Part shown: piece after piece, positions 35,481 through 46,629 of the stretch
How positions within the stretch are numbered: the first letter of the stretch is position 1
Layout of the letters: the number at the start of each line of letters is the position of its first letter
Source of the DNA: Halocaridina rubra
Lineage: Eukaryota > Arthropoda > Malacostraca > Decapoda > Atyidae
DNA: 64,000 bases
Assembly: GCA_037179515.1 (NCBI GenBank)
Contig: JAXCGZ010020995.1
Coordinates: 1 to 64,000 of the forward strand
Direction of reading: 5' to 3'
Position numbers and translations under genes: made by a program
The notes under the pieces: model-generated
What the model saw: the letters and a program-made list of their open reading frames with translations, nothing else
Database searches by the model: none
What the model was told of the DNA's origin: nothing

Positions 35481-35785
35481 AAAATATATCAATTATATTA
35501 TTATGAAAAATATTAATCTAATTAGTAAACTTAAGAAAAATATATTTGTCGATTAAGTTTACCCTCATCACCCCCACTTAAACTTAAAGTGGCAAGTATT
35601 TACCCTATACATGTACCCTGTTTGCTAAATATTTGCCACCTTAAGTTTAAGTGGGGGTGTTGAGGGTAAACTTAATCGACAAATATATTTTTCTTAAGTT
35701 TACTAATTAGATTAACATTTTTCATAATAATATAATTGATATATTTTTCATATATATGCCAGTACATATTTTCCAAGCTAGCATG
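35443..35785. repeat. Palindrome: inverted LTR/PPT facing the 3' LTR
   Basis: 35443-35567 is the inverted first ~125 bp of the LTR ('gctagcttggaaaatatgtac' through 'gattaagtttaccctca'). 35568-35600 is the inverted polypurine/flank ('cacccccacttaaacttaaa'). After a ~25-bp loop the direct copies follow ('ttaagtttaagtgggggtgt', then the 3' LTR). Total arm length is ~160 bp. Confidence 0.88.
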
Positions 35786-35922
35786 TTCTTTTAGTCCATG
35801 TCTTAACGTTGTATGACGCTTCATATAGTAAAAAAATAATAAGCGGTGACTGTGACTTTCAATTATATCCCCAAAATTGCTCTTTATCCACCATCATGGC
35901 TCATAGTGGTCATACCTTAACA
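35658..35922 (+). repeat. Copia 3' LTR
   Basis: About 265 bp, TGTTGAGGG...CCTTAACA, preceded by AGTGGGGG. It is followed by ctttt, the right half of the target-site duplication. Confidence 0.88.
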
Positions 35923-36346
35923 CTTTTCATATCTCCAAACCAAATTAATACTCTCAAAAATAATATTTCTCAAAAATCAAATCTCCATTACATTCAATTT
36001 GTTCTTTCACCCTCTCTTGCATCCAAAGTCTCTGCTCCATTTAATACCTATTTCTCATCACACTTTTTAACTAACCTAGATATTTACTCGCATCCTTCAC
36101 TATATGACTTACCTCTGCATCCAATCATCTATTCCTTGATACACGCAACTGCAGATACTTAAAACCCTCAACTTCTTCAAGCAACTCTCCATTCTCTCCT
36201 ACATTCAGTCTACCAGCATTAACACTCCTCGTGCATCTCGTGACTTTACCAATATCCACCCGAAACTTCCTTCTTTCACACATCCTAACAAATTCTGTCA
36301 CCAAATGCTTCAGTTCATTCTCAATATCCAGTATACAGTATAAATG

Positions 36347-38010
36347 AATTTTAATAGTTATAATAATATAATAGTACAGTACAGTAATACATACACTAAT
36401 ACATGGGTAGGGTTTTGTTCGTGACTGTGAATGTTCATAACTTGGTTGTTCGTAAGTAGGGGTGAGCTTTTGTATTTCTTCTGCCTTGACAAGGCCAAGT
36501 GTAGCCTTCATTGTGAGACATCTCTGCTTCAGCAACAGCAAACATTTTCTTTGTGCAGGTTGGAGATTCCTTACTGCTTGCCACAAAGTACGAAATACAT
36601 GTTATAAGTCATGCTTAATAGTCAGTGATGTGCAAACACAAATGCAATACCACAACATATTCCCATGTCCTAGAAGGGGGGGGGACCATACCCCAGATGC
36701 TATGACATTCTCACTTTATATTGTCAAATTCTTCCAAGTCAATGCAATAAATATAGGAGTAAATTTGGTGTGGACTAGGGAAAATATGAAAAGAACTTTA
36801 GTCTTTGGGCAGGAGGCATGCATGATTGGAATTAACTTTAGCACTGCCTCTGATCGTCTATATATTGAATTTCTCATATTTAAAGTAAAAAACTAGGATA
36901 CTGGTTGATATTTTCTCAGTATTATTGTGCCAGTTTTAAGTAACTGGACTCAAATGATGGTGATAAATCATCATAATTCATTAATGTGATCTTAGGTGTC
37001 CCTAAGGGTAGTTTTCTTGGCTCCTTGCTTTTCATTTTGTACTCTTTTTACAGGTAGATAGCTTTGGAAAGCAAACTAGTTTATGCTGATGATGCTACTA
37101 ACAAAATACAAATTATGATAATATACGTGTGCAGAACTCTTAATCCTCAACATGCCAATCTCTTTGTTGATAATGTTACCTTAATATCATGTAGATCATT
37201 TAAAATTCTGGGGCTAACTTTCCATAGTAATTTGACTTTTGAACATTTATAAAGAAGAAGTACCAAAATGGCTGCCGGAAATAATGATGCTTAGGGTTAT
37301 GTGAAGAGAGAGAGGAATAAATGAGATACGTGTACACATCATGTCCCTCGCCTCCACACTTTCCAGTAAAGATAACAAGGTTACTCGTTACTTTGCACTG
37401 GCTTGAGATAATCCCTATATAATGACTTGACTTTTCCATCCAAGAGAGATTCCATATAAAAAAGAAATACTAATAATAAAAAAAATCAGAACCGTCTGCA
37501 GGAGCCTCAGATCAGTCCCAAAAGGATTGCCATTCATTTAAATAACCACATAATTTTGATTGCTCTAGCTTTCTCAACTCCACACTGCAGGATACAGATT
37601 TACTAGAACCACTTTCACTTGAATGTTTTCCAAGTTTCTTCAAGTGAACTAACCTCTGTGTAGCTTGCACTCTAGGGGTTCTTACTTCACAACCAAATTT
37701 AAAGGCATAGTCTAACTATTATTCTTACTGATAGGAATTGTTACCTCCAAATCTAATGCTGACTGCACTTCTTCCAAATAAGATAAACTTTGATCTAACT
37801 CGTTTACAGTATTTTGTAGTTCCAACTTCTTAGTTTCATCATAGCCTTAGACGACAGCCTTACCCACACACATGTGGCATTCCCACTCTTCCTCAACTTT
37901 CTCTCCTCCGTTTTTGCCAATTACAACTTAAGTTAGGAATAACCAATTATCAAGTAAAATCCCTGGTCTGGACACCACATGCTCTTCCCAATAATACACT
38001 ATCTGATATC
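36347..38010. repeat. ~1.7-kb repeat segment 'Z' copy 2, with LINE RT remnant
   Basis: It is collinear with 11147-12940, including the right half of MITE Y and the decayed LINE RT (about 36800-37255: 'ESKLVYADDAT', 'LNPQHANLFVDNVTLI', 'KILGLTFHSNLTFEHL'). It lacks SINE copy 1 and so preserves the empty SINE site. No intact gene. Confidence 0.75.
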
Positions 38011-38035
38011 AAGACTTGGCGGGATATATGTATAT

Positions 38036-38307
<272 letters not shown>

Positions 38308-38719
38308 TGTTACTTCCATTATCGCGATGGTTCGGTTCCGGGACCCGGCGCGAGACAGTAAAATTGCGAAGTAGGATCAGCCTATATGTACATAGATATT
38401 GTAATTTATTTTTACGTTTGCACTGTATAAACCCTCCCTGTACTGTTAACAAACCACCATTTGCTTCATAAATAACAGCATGCAATGTAAATTTATATGA
38501 AAGTGATAGATAAAATTACGGTGAATGAAGTAGTAATTACATGACATACTCATGTACATAGGTATTTTACAATTATTTTTACGTTTACGTACTGTATAAA
38601 CCCTCCCTGCACTGTTAAAAAAACACCCTTTACTTTATAAATTACAGCATGAAATGTAAATTTATATGAAAGTGATACTAAAACTTACGTGAATGAGGTG
38701 ATGATTTTTCATTCTTTCA

Positions 38720-38821
38720 GCATATCTAAGAATTTCACCTTATCTACTATGGTTAACATCCTCTTTGCCACTTAGGCTGACCACCAGAAGCCTTAGAAGG
38801 TGAAGGACATTTGGGAGGCAT
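38720..38821 (-). pseudogene. Tigger/jerky transposase N-terminal remnant
   Basis: About 34 codons in two frames: 'MPPKCPSPSKASGGQPKWQR', then, shifted, 'MLTIVDKVKFLDMLKE'. The family usually begins with a short basic Ser-rich stretch followed by an HTH starting with an 'EKVKLLDML'-type motif. The rest of the protein is gone. Confidence 0.6.
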
Positions 38822-39059
38822 TGCAAAGGTTAAATTACACGTGAAAACACAATCACAAGCAAAACGTAATAATAAGCACAACGTGAATGGCGTACACGTG
38901 AGTTAGACTGAACGAGTGAGGCGGGACATTGGAAAATGGTGGGAAAAGCAAACTGCAATGAAAAAGCCAATCAGACCCCATGATACAGAACATAAGAAAA
39001 ACAATTCTGTGAATCGTTGTCTCCCGACCTTTCAGCCAATAGCATTCCATGAACTATCT

Positions 39060-39740
39060 CAACTAGGTGAGAGCCTTTTCGTTTTCCGAAATGCTGATAG
39101 CGGTATCGTATTTTACATGGTGCAATACTGTTAGTATTTATGTTTTTTTTATTATTTTTTACTGTTGTATTATTCTTAGGCTAGGAAATACTTGTTTTAT
39201 CATATAAAATAATGAAAGTTTTAATATTCATTAGGTCACGTAGGTGAGAGCCTTTGCGTTTTCCGAAACGTGATACCGATATCGTATTTTACATGGTGCA
39301 ATACTGTTAGTACTGCATTTATGTTTTTTACTATTTTTTACTGTTTTATTATTCTTAGGCTAGGAAATACTTGTTTTATCAATAAAATAATGAAGATTTT
39401 AATATTCACTAGGTCACGTAGGTGAGGGCCTTTGCGTTTTCGAAACGCTGATACTAGTATCGTATTTTACGTGGTGCAATATTGTTAGTATTTATGTTTT
39501 TTACTATTTTTTACTGTTTTCATATTCTTAGGCTAAGAAATACGTTTTTTTTTATCAATAAAATCATGAAACTACTGGAAATTTTAATATACAGTATATG
39601 CTAGCTCACTTAGGTGCGACCCCAATACATTGTACGCTATCGGACACTATTTGACACAATGCAATACCCTGTACTGTGAGTTATATATCTATATTTAGGT
39701 TTTTTGCTATTTTTTACTGTTTTATTATTCATAGGCTTGG
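39060..39740. repeat. Tandem repeat, ~178-bp unit, about 3.5 copies
   Basis: Each unit begins 'aggtgag(a/g)gcctttgcgtt', passes 'gata(c)cggtatcgtattttac', 'tggtgcaata' and 'ttattcttaggctaggaaatac', and ends in 'aataaaatnatgaaa'. Unit starts lie near 39065, 39243, 39419 and 39612. The inverted form occurs in the arms of Tigger copy 1. Confidence 0.8.
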
Positions 39741-39945
39741 AAATAAATTTTTTTATCAATTAAATAAAGACAATTTTTTTTCAATAAAAAAAATAAAATA
39801 CTGAAAATTTTTATTTTTTCAATATTTTAATATTTTTGCTCATATCCAAAAAATAAAATAATAATTTGCCAAAAAAAAAAAACGTGGTACAGTGAAAACG
39901 CGAATCAAGAAACGCGATCCAGCGAGGGATCACTGTATATATATA

Positions 39946-40143
39946 CATAAAAAAAGTTTTACGTCACGGACTCACTTTTCTACCAAGGGCTAGGACAGTT
40001 GCCTTCTTGCGAAGGACTTGTTTTGGCAGATGTAATCGTTACCCTGAATGCATGCCCTTGCTAACCTCAGACCGTGGCGGGGCGCGAACCCTCGACCTGA
40101 CACCTCAGAGTCGCGGACGCTACCGCCTGAGCCATGGTGACTA
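39946..40143 (-). mobile_element. tRNA-derived SINE, copy 2
   Basis: The same SINE as 10936-11142, on the minus strand, with box A-like TGGCTCAGGCGG and box B GGTTCGCGCC. It is flanked by ACTGTATATATATA at 39932-39945 and at 46208-46221. The right half of this duplication lies beyond the Gypsy element, so Gypsy copy 1 inserted into the last bases of this SINE (remaining bases 46203-46207). Confidence 0.82.
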
Positions 40144-40262
40144 TGTAGTGGCATCGTGTATTTTCTTTCTTTATTTGGAGTGTTGTAGTGGTATGATATA
40201 TGTCTTCTTTATTTATATATTAATTTATTTATTAATTGATATCTTGTAAACATTGAACTATA
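40144..40262 (+). repeat. Gypsy 1 5' LTR
   Basis: 119 bp, TGTAGTGGCAT...GAACTATA. An unusually short LTR. It contains an internal near-duplicate of its own start ('gtgttgtagtggtatgata'). Confidence 0.85.
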
Positions 40263-40264
40263 AA

Positions 40265-40283
40265 GTGGTGACCACCGTAGTGA
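40265..40283 (+). other. Gypsy 1 primer-binding site
   Basis: TGGTGACCACCG begins 3 nt after the LTR. The first 8 bases complement a tRNA ending GGTCACCA, as in tRNA-Trp, the primer known for CsRn1-type elements. The match beyond 8 bases is not established. Confidence 0.55.
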
Positions 40284-40433
40284 CAAGATATAGGAGTGAC
40301 AAGATATAGGAGTGACAAGATATTTGTAATTGACAAGATAGGCGTAAGTGACAAAATTTCTTCAGCATCATACCGGTAGGCAAGGCCTAGGTTTCTTTCA
40401 GTATTTGTACTCCAAGATAAGCTGTCATAAACA

Positions 40434-41252
40434 ATGCCCGATTCTGATGATGATAAGTCTAGTGCTGTCAGGCACATAGCAGTGAAAGCCCCTGCATTCA
40501 TGGACACCTGCGTCTCAGGGTGGTTTTCTATTCTTGAAGCTCAATTTGGCTTAGCTAATGTGAAATCCAGTGAAACAAAATTTTTCCATGTGTTATCTGC
40601 CTTGCCCCCTACTGTTGTAGAACGTGTTCCCCAAGACACTTTAAATAGGAGAGACTATGATATAATTAAAGCATACCTCACAAATCTTTTTGAACAGACC
40701 AAGCCTGAACTTTTCAATGATTTGATAAGTAATACAGTAATGCATGGCAAGCCTTCAGTGTATTTAGAAGAAATTCGCAGAACTGCTTCTAAATTAGGAG
40801 TAACAGATGACCTAGTGAAACATAAATTCTTGCAAGCAGTTCCCAGTAGTATTTCGGCAGTTTTAACCTCTCAGCAAAATATGGATTTACCAGCTTTAGG
40901 CAAGCTTGCAGATGAACTAGTTGTATTTTCTCAAAATAATAATAGAGCTAAACCCATCAATGTTGTTGATCAGTCGTCAGTTTCTCGTCAAGCTAGTACA
41001 TCCCAGTATGTATCAGTTTCCAAGAATCCACCTGTAGGCCTAGGAGTGCAACCGTTCCATCAAAATCAACGTCCAAAAGTTTGTCGTGCCCATTTATATT
41101 ATGGAACTCTGGCTAAATGGTGCAAGCCGTGGTGCCAATGGCCGAATAAATCTCAAAATATCCAGATGAAGGATTCTTCTAGAGCGCCGTCCCCAGCATC
41201 AACGTCTAGGTCCTCGTCGCCCGCACGGAATTTTCCTAGTTCGGAAAACTAA
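40434..41252 (+). CDS. Gypsy 1 gag
   Basis: 272 codons from an ATG at 40434. The capsid-like region ('GWFSILEAQFGLANVKSSET', then 'KFFHVLSALP') resembles Ty3/Gypsy gag. Near residues 221-240 a Cys/His motif 'CRAHLYYGTLAKWCKPWC' (C-x2-H-x9-C-x3-C) takes the place of a CCHC knuckle. This is the unusual CHCC pattern of the CsRn1/Kabuki group. A Ser/Pro/Arg-rich tail follows. The stop at 41250-41252 overlaps the pol frame, which is in the -1 phase. Confidence 0.88.
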   Translation: MPDSDDDKSSAVRHIAVKAPAFMDTCVSGWFSILEAQFGLANVKSSETKFFHVLSALPPTVVERVPQDTLNRRDYDIIKAYLTNLFEQTKPELFNDLISNTVMHGKPSVYLEEIRRTASKLGVTDDLVKHKFLQAVPSSISAVLTSQQNMDLPALGKLADELVVFSQNNNRAKPINVVDQSSVSRQASTSQYVSVSKNPPVGLGVQPFHQNQRPKVCRAHLYYGTLAKWCKPWCQWPNKSQNIQMKDSSRAPSPASTSRSSSPARNFPSSEN

Positions 41253-43783
41253 TAAAGCAGACAGAAGAGAAAATTGTAGCTACGGCCACTTCTGTTCTGC
41301 CACTTCTACAGGTTGTAGCCAAAATTGGTTGTAGTGACATGGTCTTCACTGTGGATACAGGAGCAGCAGTCTCCATTATTCCATATAAGTATGTTTCAGA
41401 AATTTTATTAAGGCCAACAGCAGTTAATATTTCTACAGCCACTGGTGAGTCAATAAAAGTTTATGGTGAAATTATTCTTGACCTTGATATTCGGCAGTTG
41501 CGCCGTCGATTTAACTGGAGATTTGTTGTTGCAGATGTATGTACACCTTTATTAGGTAATGATTTTCTTTGCAATTTTGGATTGTTTATTGATTGTAAGA
41601 ATAAAACTTTACATGACAATATAACACAATGTTCTGTAAAAGGTGATATTGCAAATCATAATGTTTCTTATGTGATTAATAATTTGAACTATTTACCTGA
41701 TTCTGTACAACAGTTGTTCCAAGATTTTCCCTCACTCTTGTCCTGTGCTAAGCCTCTTACAGCTAATAATTCTTTCAAGAATTCTATTGTTTTTCATTAT
41801 ATAGATACAGGGAGTTCTCCTCCGACATTTGCTAGATGTCGTCCGTTGGCTCCAGACAAATATTCTGCCGCCAAGGAAGCATTTAAGCAGTTGTTGGATA
41901 TGGGAATTGTACAACCTTCTAAATCACCTTGGGCTTCACCCATTCATTTAGTTCCTAAACCTAAGCCAGGAGAGTGGAGAGTATGTGGTGATTTTAGGCA
42001 ACTTAATACTTTGACCAAGCCAGATAAATATCCTTTACCACATATTAGTAGTGTGTCATTAAAGCTTTACAAGAAAAAGATATTCAGTAAAATTGATTTG
42101 TTAAAAGCCTATCACCAGATCCCTATGAATCCTTCAGATATTGAAAAGACAGCAGTAACCACACCCTTTGAGCTATTTGAATATTTATATATGCCTTATG
42201 GTCTTCGGAATGCCCCTGCCACTTTTCAGCGTTTGATGGACAATTTATTTAGAAACCTTGATTTTGTATTTATTTACCTGGATGATATTCTGATATTTTC
42301 AGAGAATACAGAAGAGCACAAGAAACATTTGTCTATAGTATTTGAAATCCTAAGCTCTAATAATCTTAAAATTTCTATTGATAAATGTGAATTCTTTAAA
42401 AATGAAATAGAATATTTAGGATATTTGATCGCTGCTAATGGTTTAAAACCTGGTTCTCATAAACAGACAGATATTGTTGATTTTCCTAAGCCAGCAGATT
42501 CTGCTGCCTTACGTAGGTTTATAGGAATGCTCAATTACTATAGACTAATGGTAGCGCATTTTGCTGATGTTGTATATCCTTTGACTGAATTAATTAGATT
42601 ACAACCTAAATCTAAAGAACTAGTATGGAATTCGGAAGCAGAATCTGCCTTTGTAAGTGCTAAAGAGTCACTTAACAATGCTTGCACCATTGCATATTTC
42701 ACTAGTAAATGTAATTCTCCACTGCATCTGGTGACTGATTGTTCCCAAGTGGCAGCTGGAGCTGCGTTACACCAAATTCAGGATGGTAAATTTGTCCCTA
42801 TTGAATTCTTGTCAAAGAAATTATCAGAAACTCAGAGGTGTTATTCTACTTTTGACCGAGAACTGCTTGCTGCGTATCTGGCTGTACTAAAATTTAAACA
42901 TTTAATTGAAAGACGTGAAACCGTTTTATTTACTGATCATAAACCCCTTGCTTTTGCATTTAAGAATCCTCATACAGCCAAGTCAGATAGACAGCAACGA
43001 TATTGGTCTTTAATTAGCGAGTGTATATCAGATGTTGTACATATCAAGGGTGCAGAAAATGTTGTAGCAGATTGTCTTTCCAGATCATTACCTGTATCTT
43101 CTGTCTCAGTGGACTTACATGATTTAACCAGTATAGCTGAGAGCCAATCCACTGACACAGAAATTCTTAATTACAAAGAGAGATTGAAAATTTTCAAAAT
43201 TCAGAATCATGACTTATATTGTGACATGTCAACACCCCATCCGAGACCATTTCTTCCCTTAGCTTGTCGTAAATCAGTATTTCAACTTATGCATGACATT
43301 TCACATCCAGGAGTCAAAGGTACGTTGCGCCTTATCAAAGCTAGGTACTTTTGGCCTAATATGGAGCGAGATATTCGAAGTTGGACTAAAGAGTGTACTT
43401 CTTGTCAGGAGGTTAAAGTGCACCGCCATACCCGTGCTCCTATTAAAAATTTTACAGCACCTTTTGGGAGATTTGAATTTGTACATTTAGATATTGTTGG
43501 TACTCTCCCTCCTAGTAAACTCCCTGGCCAGTCTTTTACAGCACCAGAACAATACGTTCTTACCTGTATTGACAGATCTACTAGATGGTTGGAAGCCATC
43601 CCCATTACAGATATTTCTGCTACCACTGTTGCTTTTGTTTTTATTAAAAGTTGGGTATCTCGTTTTGGAGTGCCATTATATGTTTTTACTGATAGAGGTG
43701 CTCAGTTTGAATCTGCATTATTTCAGCAACTTTCCTCTATAATTGGATTTCATAGACTGCGTACCACTTCATATCACCCTCAC
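41240..43783 (+). CDS. Gypsy 1 pol: protease, RT, RNase H, integrase (truncated by CR1)
   Basis: A frame open from 41240 (first ATG 41339), -1 relative to gag. Protease 'FTVDTGAAVSII'. RT 'KIDLLKAYHQIPM', 'PYGLRNAPATFQRLMD' and 'FIYLDDILIFS' (catalytic Y-L-D-D, ~residue 313 from the ATG). RNase H 'LVTDCSQVAAGAAL' and 'LFTDHKPL'. Integrase zinc finger 'HDISHPGVKGT' and 'CTSCQE', core 'HLDIVGT' and 'TDRGAQFESALF'. After 'TSYHPH' the sequence enters the CR1 insertion, so the catalytic Glu region is lost. The continuation is at 45235-45982. Confidence 0.92.
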
Positions 43784-45234
43784 TGGAGTCGGGGGAGATT
43801 CCAAGATGCTGGAAACAAGCAAATGTGATACCTATCTTCAAAAAGGGAAGGTGGGATACGGCTCTGAACTATAGACCAGTTTCCTTGACCAGCATAGTTT
43901 GCAAACTTATGGAGAAACTACTAAGGAAACATATCTCTCTTCACTTGGAATCCTTCAACTTTTTGTCAGTGAGGCAACATGGCTTCAGAGAAGGAAGATC
44001 AACAGTAACAAACTTATTAGAATTTTATGATGAGGTAAGCCAAATCTTACAGGAAAGAGAGGGCTGGGCAGATTGCATATTCCTAGACTTCCAGAAAGCG
44101 TTTGACACTGTTCCACATGGGAGACTTATTAGGAAGCTGCAATCAATGGCTAGAATAGGTGGGAATGTTTTGGAATGGATAAAAACTTACTTAGAAGGAA
44201 GGGAACAGAGGGTTAGAGTAAGACACTCAGTGTCTGAATGGAGAAGAGTTAGTAGTGGAGTTCCACAGGGTTCAGTTTTAGGGCCACTTTTGTTCCTTGT
44301 ATATGTAAATGACCTACCAGAGTGTGTAAATTCATTCATGAATATGTTTGCAGATGATGCAAAGATTGTGAAGAAAGTAAAAAACGAGAACAATGGTAGA
44401 GAACTTCAGGAGGATCTAAATAATCTGCATGAGTGGTCAGAAAAGTGGCTAATGAAATTCAATACCTCAAAATGTAAGGTAATGAGAATGGGTACAAGTG
44501 CAAGAAGGCCCAAGCTTGACTACTCGGTGGCTGGAGTACAACTTCAAGAGACAGAACATGAGAGAGATCTAGGAGTAAACATACTGGCAGATTTGTCTCC
44601 AGAAATACATATAAATGGCGTAGTAAGGGCAGCATATGCATTCTTATCAAATGTAAGGGTAGCCTTCAGGCACATGGACAAGGAAATGTTCAGAAATATT
44701 TATGTAACCTATGTGAGGCCAAAATTCGAATATGCAGCCCCCTTTTGGAATCCGCACTTGAAAAAGCACATAGCTAAGCTTGAAAAAGTTCAAAGACATG
44801 CCACGAAACTGGTGCCAGAAATACGCAATCTCGGTTATGATGAGAGGCTGAGGGAATTAGACTTGCCATCACTGGAAGCTAGAAGAGTAAGGGGGGATAT
44901 GGTGACAGTCTTTAAATTCCTTCATGGTTATGATAGAGTGGATAGGGATCGATATTTCGATATGGCTGGCTCTAGAACTAGAGGTCATAGTTTGAAGCTT
45001 CGTAAGAAAACTTGTTTGCAGGATGTAAGGAAATACTTTTTCAGTGTAAGAGTAGTTGATAATTGGAATTGGCTAAGCGAGGAGGTAGTTAATGCTATCT
45101 CAATCCATAGTTTTAAAGACAGGTATGATAAGTATCACTAAGTCTAAAAATGGAACCGATCAGGAGACGGGAAGATAGGAGCTTTGGGCTCTTTCCCGTA
45201 AACACAATTAGGTAATCACAATTAGGTAATCACA
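43784..45234 (+). mobile_element. CR1-like LINE copy E1 inside Gypsy 1 integrase
   Basis: 5' truncated in the RT fingers ('ESGEIPRCWKQANVIPIFKK'), with two 14-bp tail units at 45206-45234. The Gypsy residues on each side ('TSYHPH' and 'RVLKVSL') normally have about ten residues (the N-G-x-x-E-R region) between them, so about 30 bp of target appear deleted. Confidence 0.92.
43787..45141 (+). CDS. CR1-like LINE RT, intact frame (copy E1)
   Basis: About 450 uninterrupted codons; the ATG-like start at 43825 is incidental. It has all RT palm motifs ('FLDFQKAFDTVPHG', 'SSGVPQGSVLGPLLF', 'MFADDAKIV') and the complete CR1-type C-terminal domain ending 'FKDRYDKYH'. The endonuclease is missing. With copy A it is the best-preserved RT of this family in the window. 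Confidence 0.92.
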
Positions 45235-45982
45235 TAGAGTATTGAAAGTATCTCTGATGGCACGTAAAGATGATTGGCTTGCTTCTTTACCAATAGTACT
45301 TTTAGGTTTAAGATGTGTCCCCACAGAGTCTGGAGTTTCTCCATTTACTTTGGTAACAGGAAGTATGCTACTTAGTCCTAAAATCATGGTAACAACTGAA
45401 ACTCCTTCTTTTGCACAACAAAAAGAAATTGTCTCTGAATTTGTATCTCGAATGCGTGAATTAGATTTTTCTGAATCCTCTTATGGATACCTTCATTCAT
45501 CCTCTGTTAAACCTTATGTTCCAAAAGATCTTGAATCATGTACACATGTTTGGGTTAGAGTGGATCGTGTACGTCGCCCTTTAGAGGCTCCCTACTTTGG
45601 TCCACTTGAAATTGTGGAACGTGGTGATAAATATTTTATTCTACGTCAGCTTTCTGGAAATTTAACTACTGTATCTGTAGATAGATTGAAACCTGCCTCA
45701 ATACCAAAAACTATCAGTTCTAATGAGACAGAACCTACTGTAAATAATGATTCTGTTCCAGAAGCTGTCAATTCTGATGTGATTGAACCAAGTGTAAATA
45801 ATGATTTTTCTGATTCTAATTCCACAAATGACACAGATTCTGATACATTAATTCCTAGTAGTGCATCTATTCCTGAAAATATTGATAATGAAGATGTTAT
45901 TGAAGAGAAAATACCTCAATCTGTTCTTACGAAATCTCGTCGAGTTAGATTTAATCGTAACCCTGATTATGTATATTATTAA
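45235..45982 (+). CDS. Gypsy 1 integrase C-terminal part
   Basis: It continues the pol polyprotein after the LINE: 'RVLKVSLMARKDDWLASLPI', 'LLGLRCVPTESGVSPFTLV', then a GPY/F-like 'VRRPLEAPYFGPLEIVERG', and an acidic Ser/Asn-rich tail with two related repeats. It ends at TAA 45980-45982, ~100 bp before the 3' LTR. No envelope-like gene is present. Confidence 0.9.
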
Positions 45983-46083
45983 TTTGTATTTTTGTATCTA
46001 GGTCTCCACATATATATTATATATCTATATTTTCTATTATCAGTGTTAAAAACTAATGTACTCCTGTACGGGCAGGGGAGTGT

Positions 46084-46202
46084 TGTAGTGGCATAGTGTA
46101 TTTTCTTTCTTTATTTGGAGTGTTGTAGTGGTATGATATATGTCTTCTTTATTTATATATTAATTTATTTATTAATTGATATCTTGTAAACACTGAACTA
46201 TA
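46084..46202 (+). repeat. Gypsy 1 3' LTR
   Basis: 119 bp, ~2 substitutions from the 5' LTR. It is preceded by the polypurine-rich gggcaggggag and followed by ACTA. Confidence 0.85.
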
Positions 46203-46208
46203 ACTACA

Positions 46209-46210
<2 letters not shown>

Positions 46211-46300
<90 letters not shown>
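46211..46300. repeat. (TA)n microsatellite, ~90 bp
   Basis: TA repeats, originally the target next to Tigger copy 2 and SINE copy 2, now separated from them by Gypsy 1. Confidence 0.95.
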
Positions 46301-46304
<4 letters not shown>

Positions 46305-46621
46305 CCAGAAGCTTCCCTACTTGCGGATAAATAAATTACAAACATTCATAGAAATAAAAAACTTATCCATTATCAACCGATTTGTCGAAGAATGTATAAT
46401 TGTACTGCACTGTATTATTACATTGTTATTGCTGTATTAATATTCATCAATACCGAAGAGTTTATATGTTATGTAGTAGTTAAAAATCGTTAGCCTTAGT
46501 ACTGTACAGTACTGCATATGTATGTTCTTTAAAGTACTTTTTTTCACCCATAAACACAAACTATGAACAATTTTACTTACAGAGTTCTGGAACCTAACTT
46601 GTTCCTAAATTGGGGAGTGTC
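46301..46621. mobile_element. MITE 'Y' copy 3
   Basis: The left end is 'gtatccagaagcttccctac' and the right end 'ttgttcctaaattggggagt'. The interior is collinear with 12984-13308 ('actgtacagtactgcatatg', 'aagtacttttttt'). It abuts (TA)n on the left and an old CR1 copy on the right. Confidence 0.6.
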
Positions 46622-46629
46622 TGTTCGTG

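Larger units (their letters stand above)
33858..35922 (+). mobile_element. Copia-type LTR retrotransposon, defective
   Basis: Two ~265-268-bp LTRs (33858-34125 and 35658-35922), each starting TGTTGAGGG and ending TTAACA. They are flanked by ctttc/ctttt (33853-33857, 35923-35927), a 4/5 target-site duplication. Between them are gag and protease, then an inverted LTR piece instead of integrase, RT and RNase H. The PBS-like GGTTATGGGCCCAGCC starts right after the 5' LTR, and the polypurine AGTGGGGG lies right before the 3' LTR. It cannot move by itself. Confidence 0.88.
40144..46202 (+). mobile_element. Ty3/Gypsy retrotransposon 1, CsRn1-like (split by CR1)
   Basis: It has 119-bp LTRs with ~2 differences, 4-bp flanks ACTA (40140-40143 and 46203-46206), a PBS, gag, pol (PR-RT-RH-IN) and a polypurine tract (46074-46080, ggcaggggag region). 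The Gag Cys/His motif and the PBS beginning TGGTGACC, compatible with tRNA-Trp, suggest the CsRn1/Kabuki clade. A CR1 LINE destroyed the integrase. Otherwise the coding regions are intact, so the element is young. Confidence 0.88.

Noticed and set aside
35572..35658. CRISPR-like or regulatory hairpin reading of the inverted repeat near 35.6 kb
   Set aside because: It is explained by an inverted copy of the Copia LTR/PPT. There are no spaced direct repeats.
45646..45982. An envelope-like gene at the 3' end of Gypsy 1
   Set aside because: The region is the acidic, Ser/Asn-rich tail of the integrase frame. No signal peptide, transmembrane segment or separate ORF is seen.
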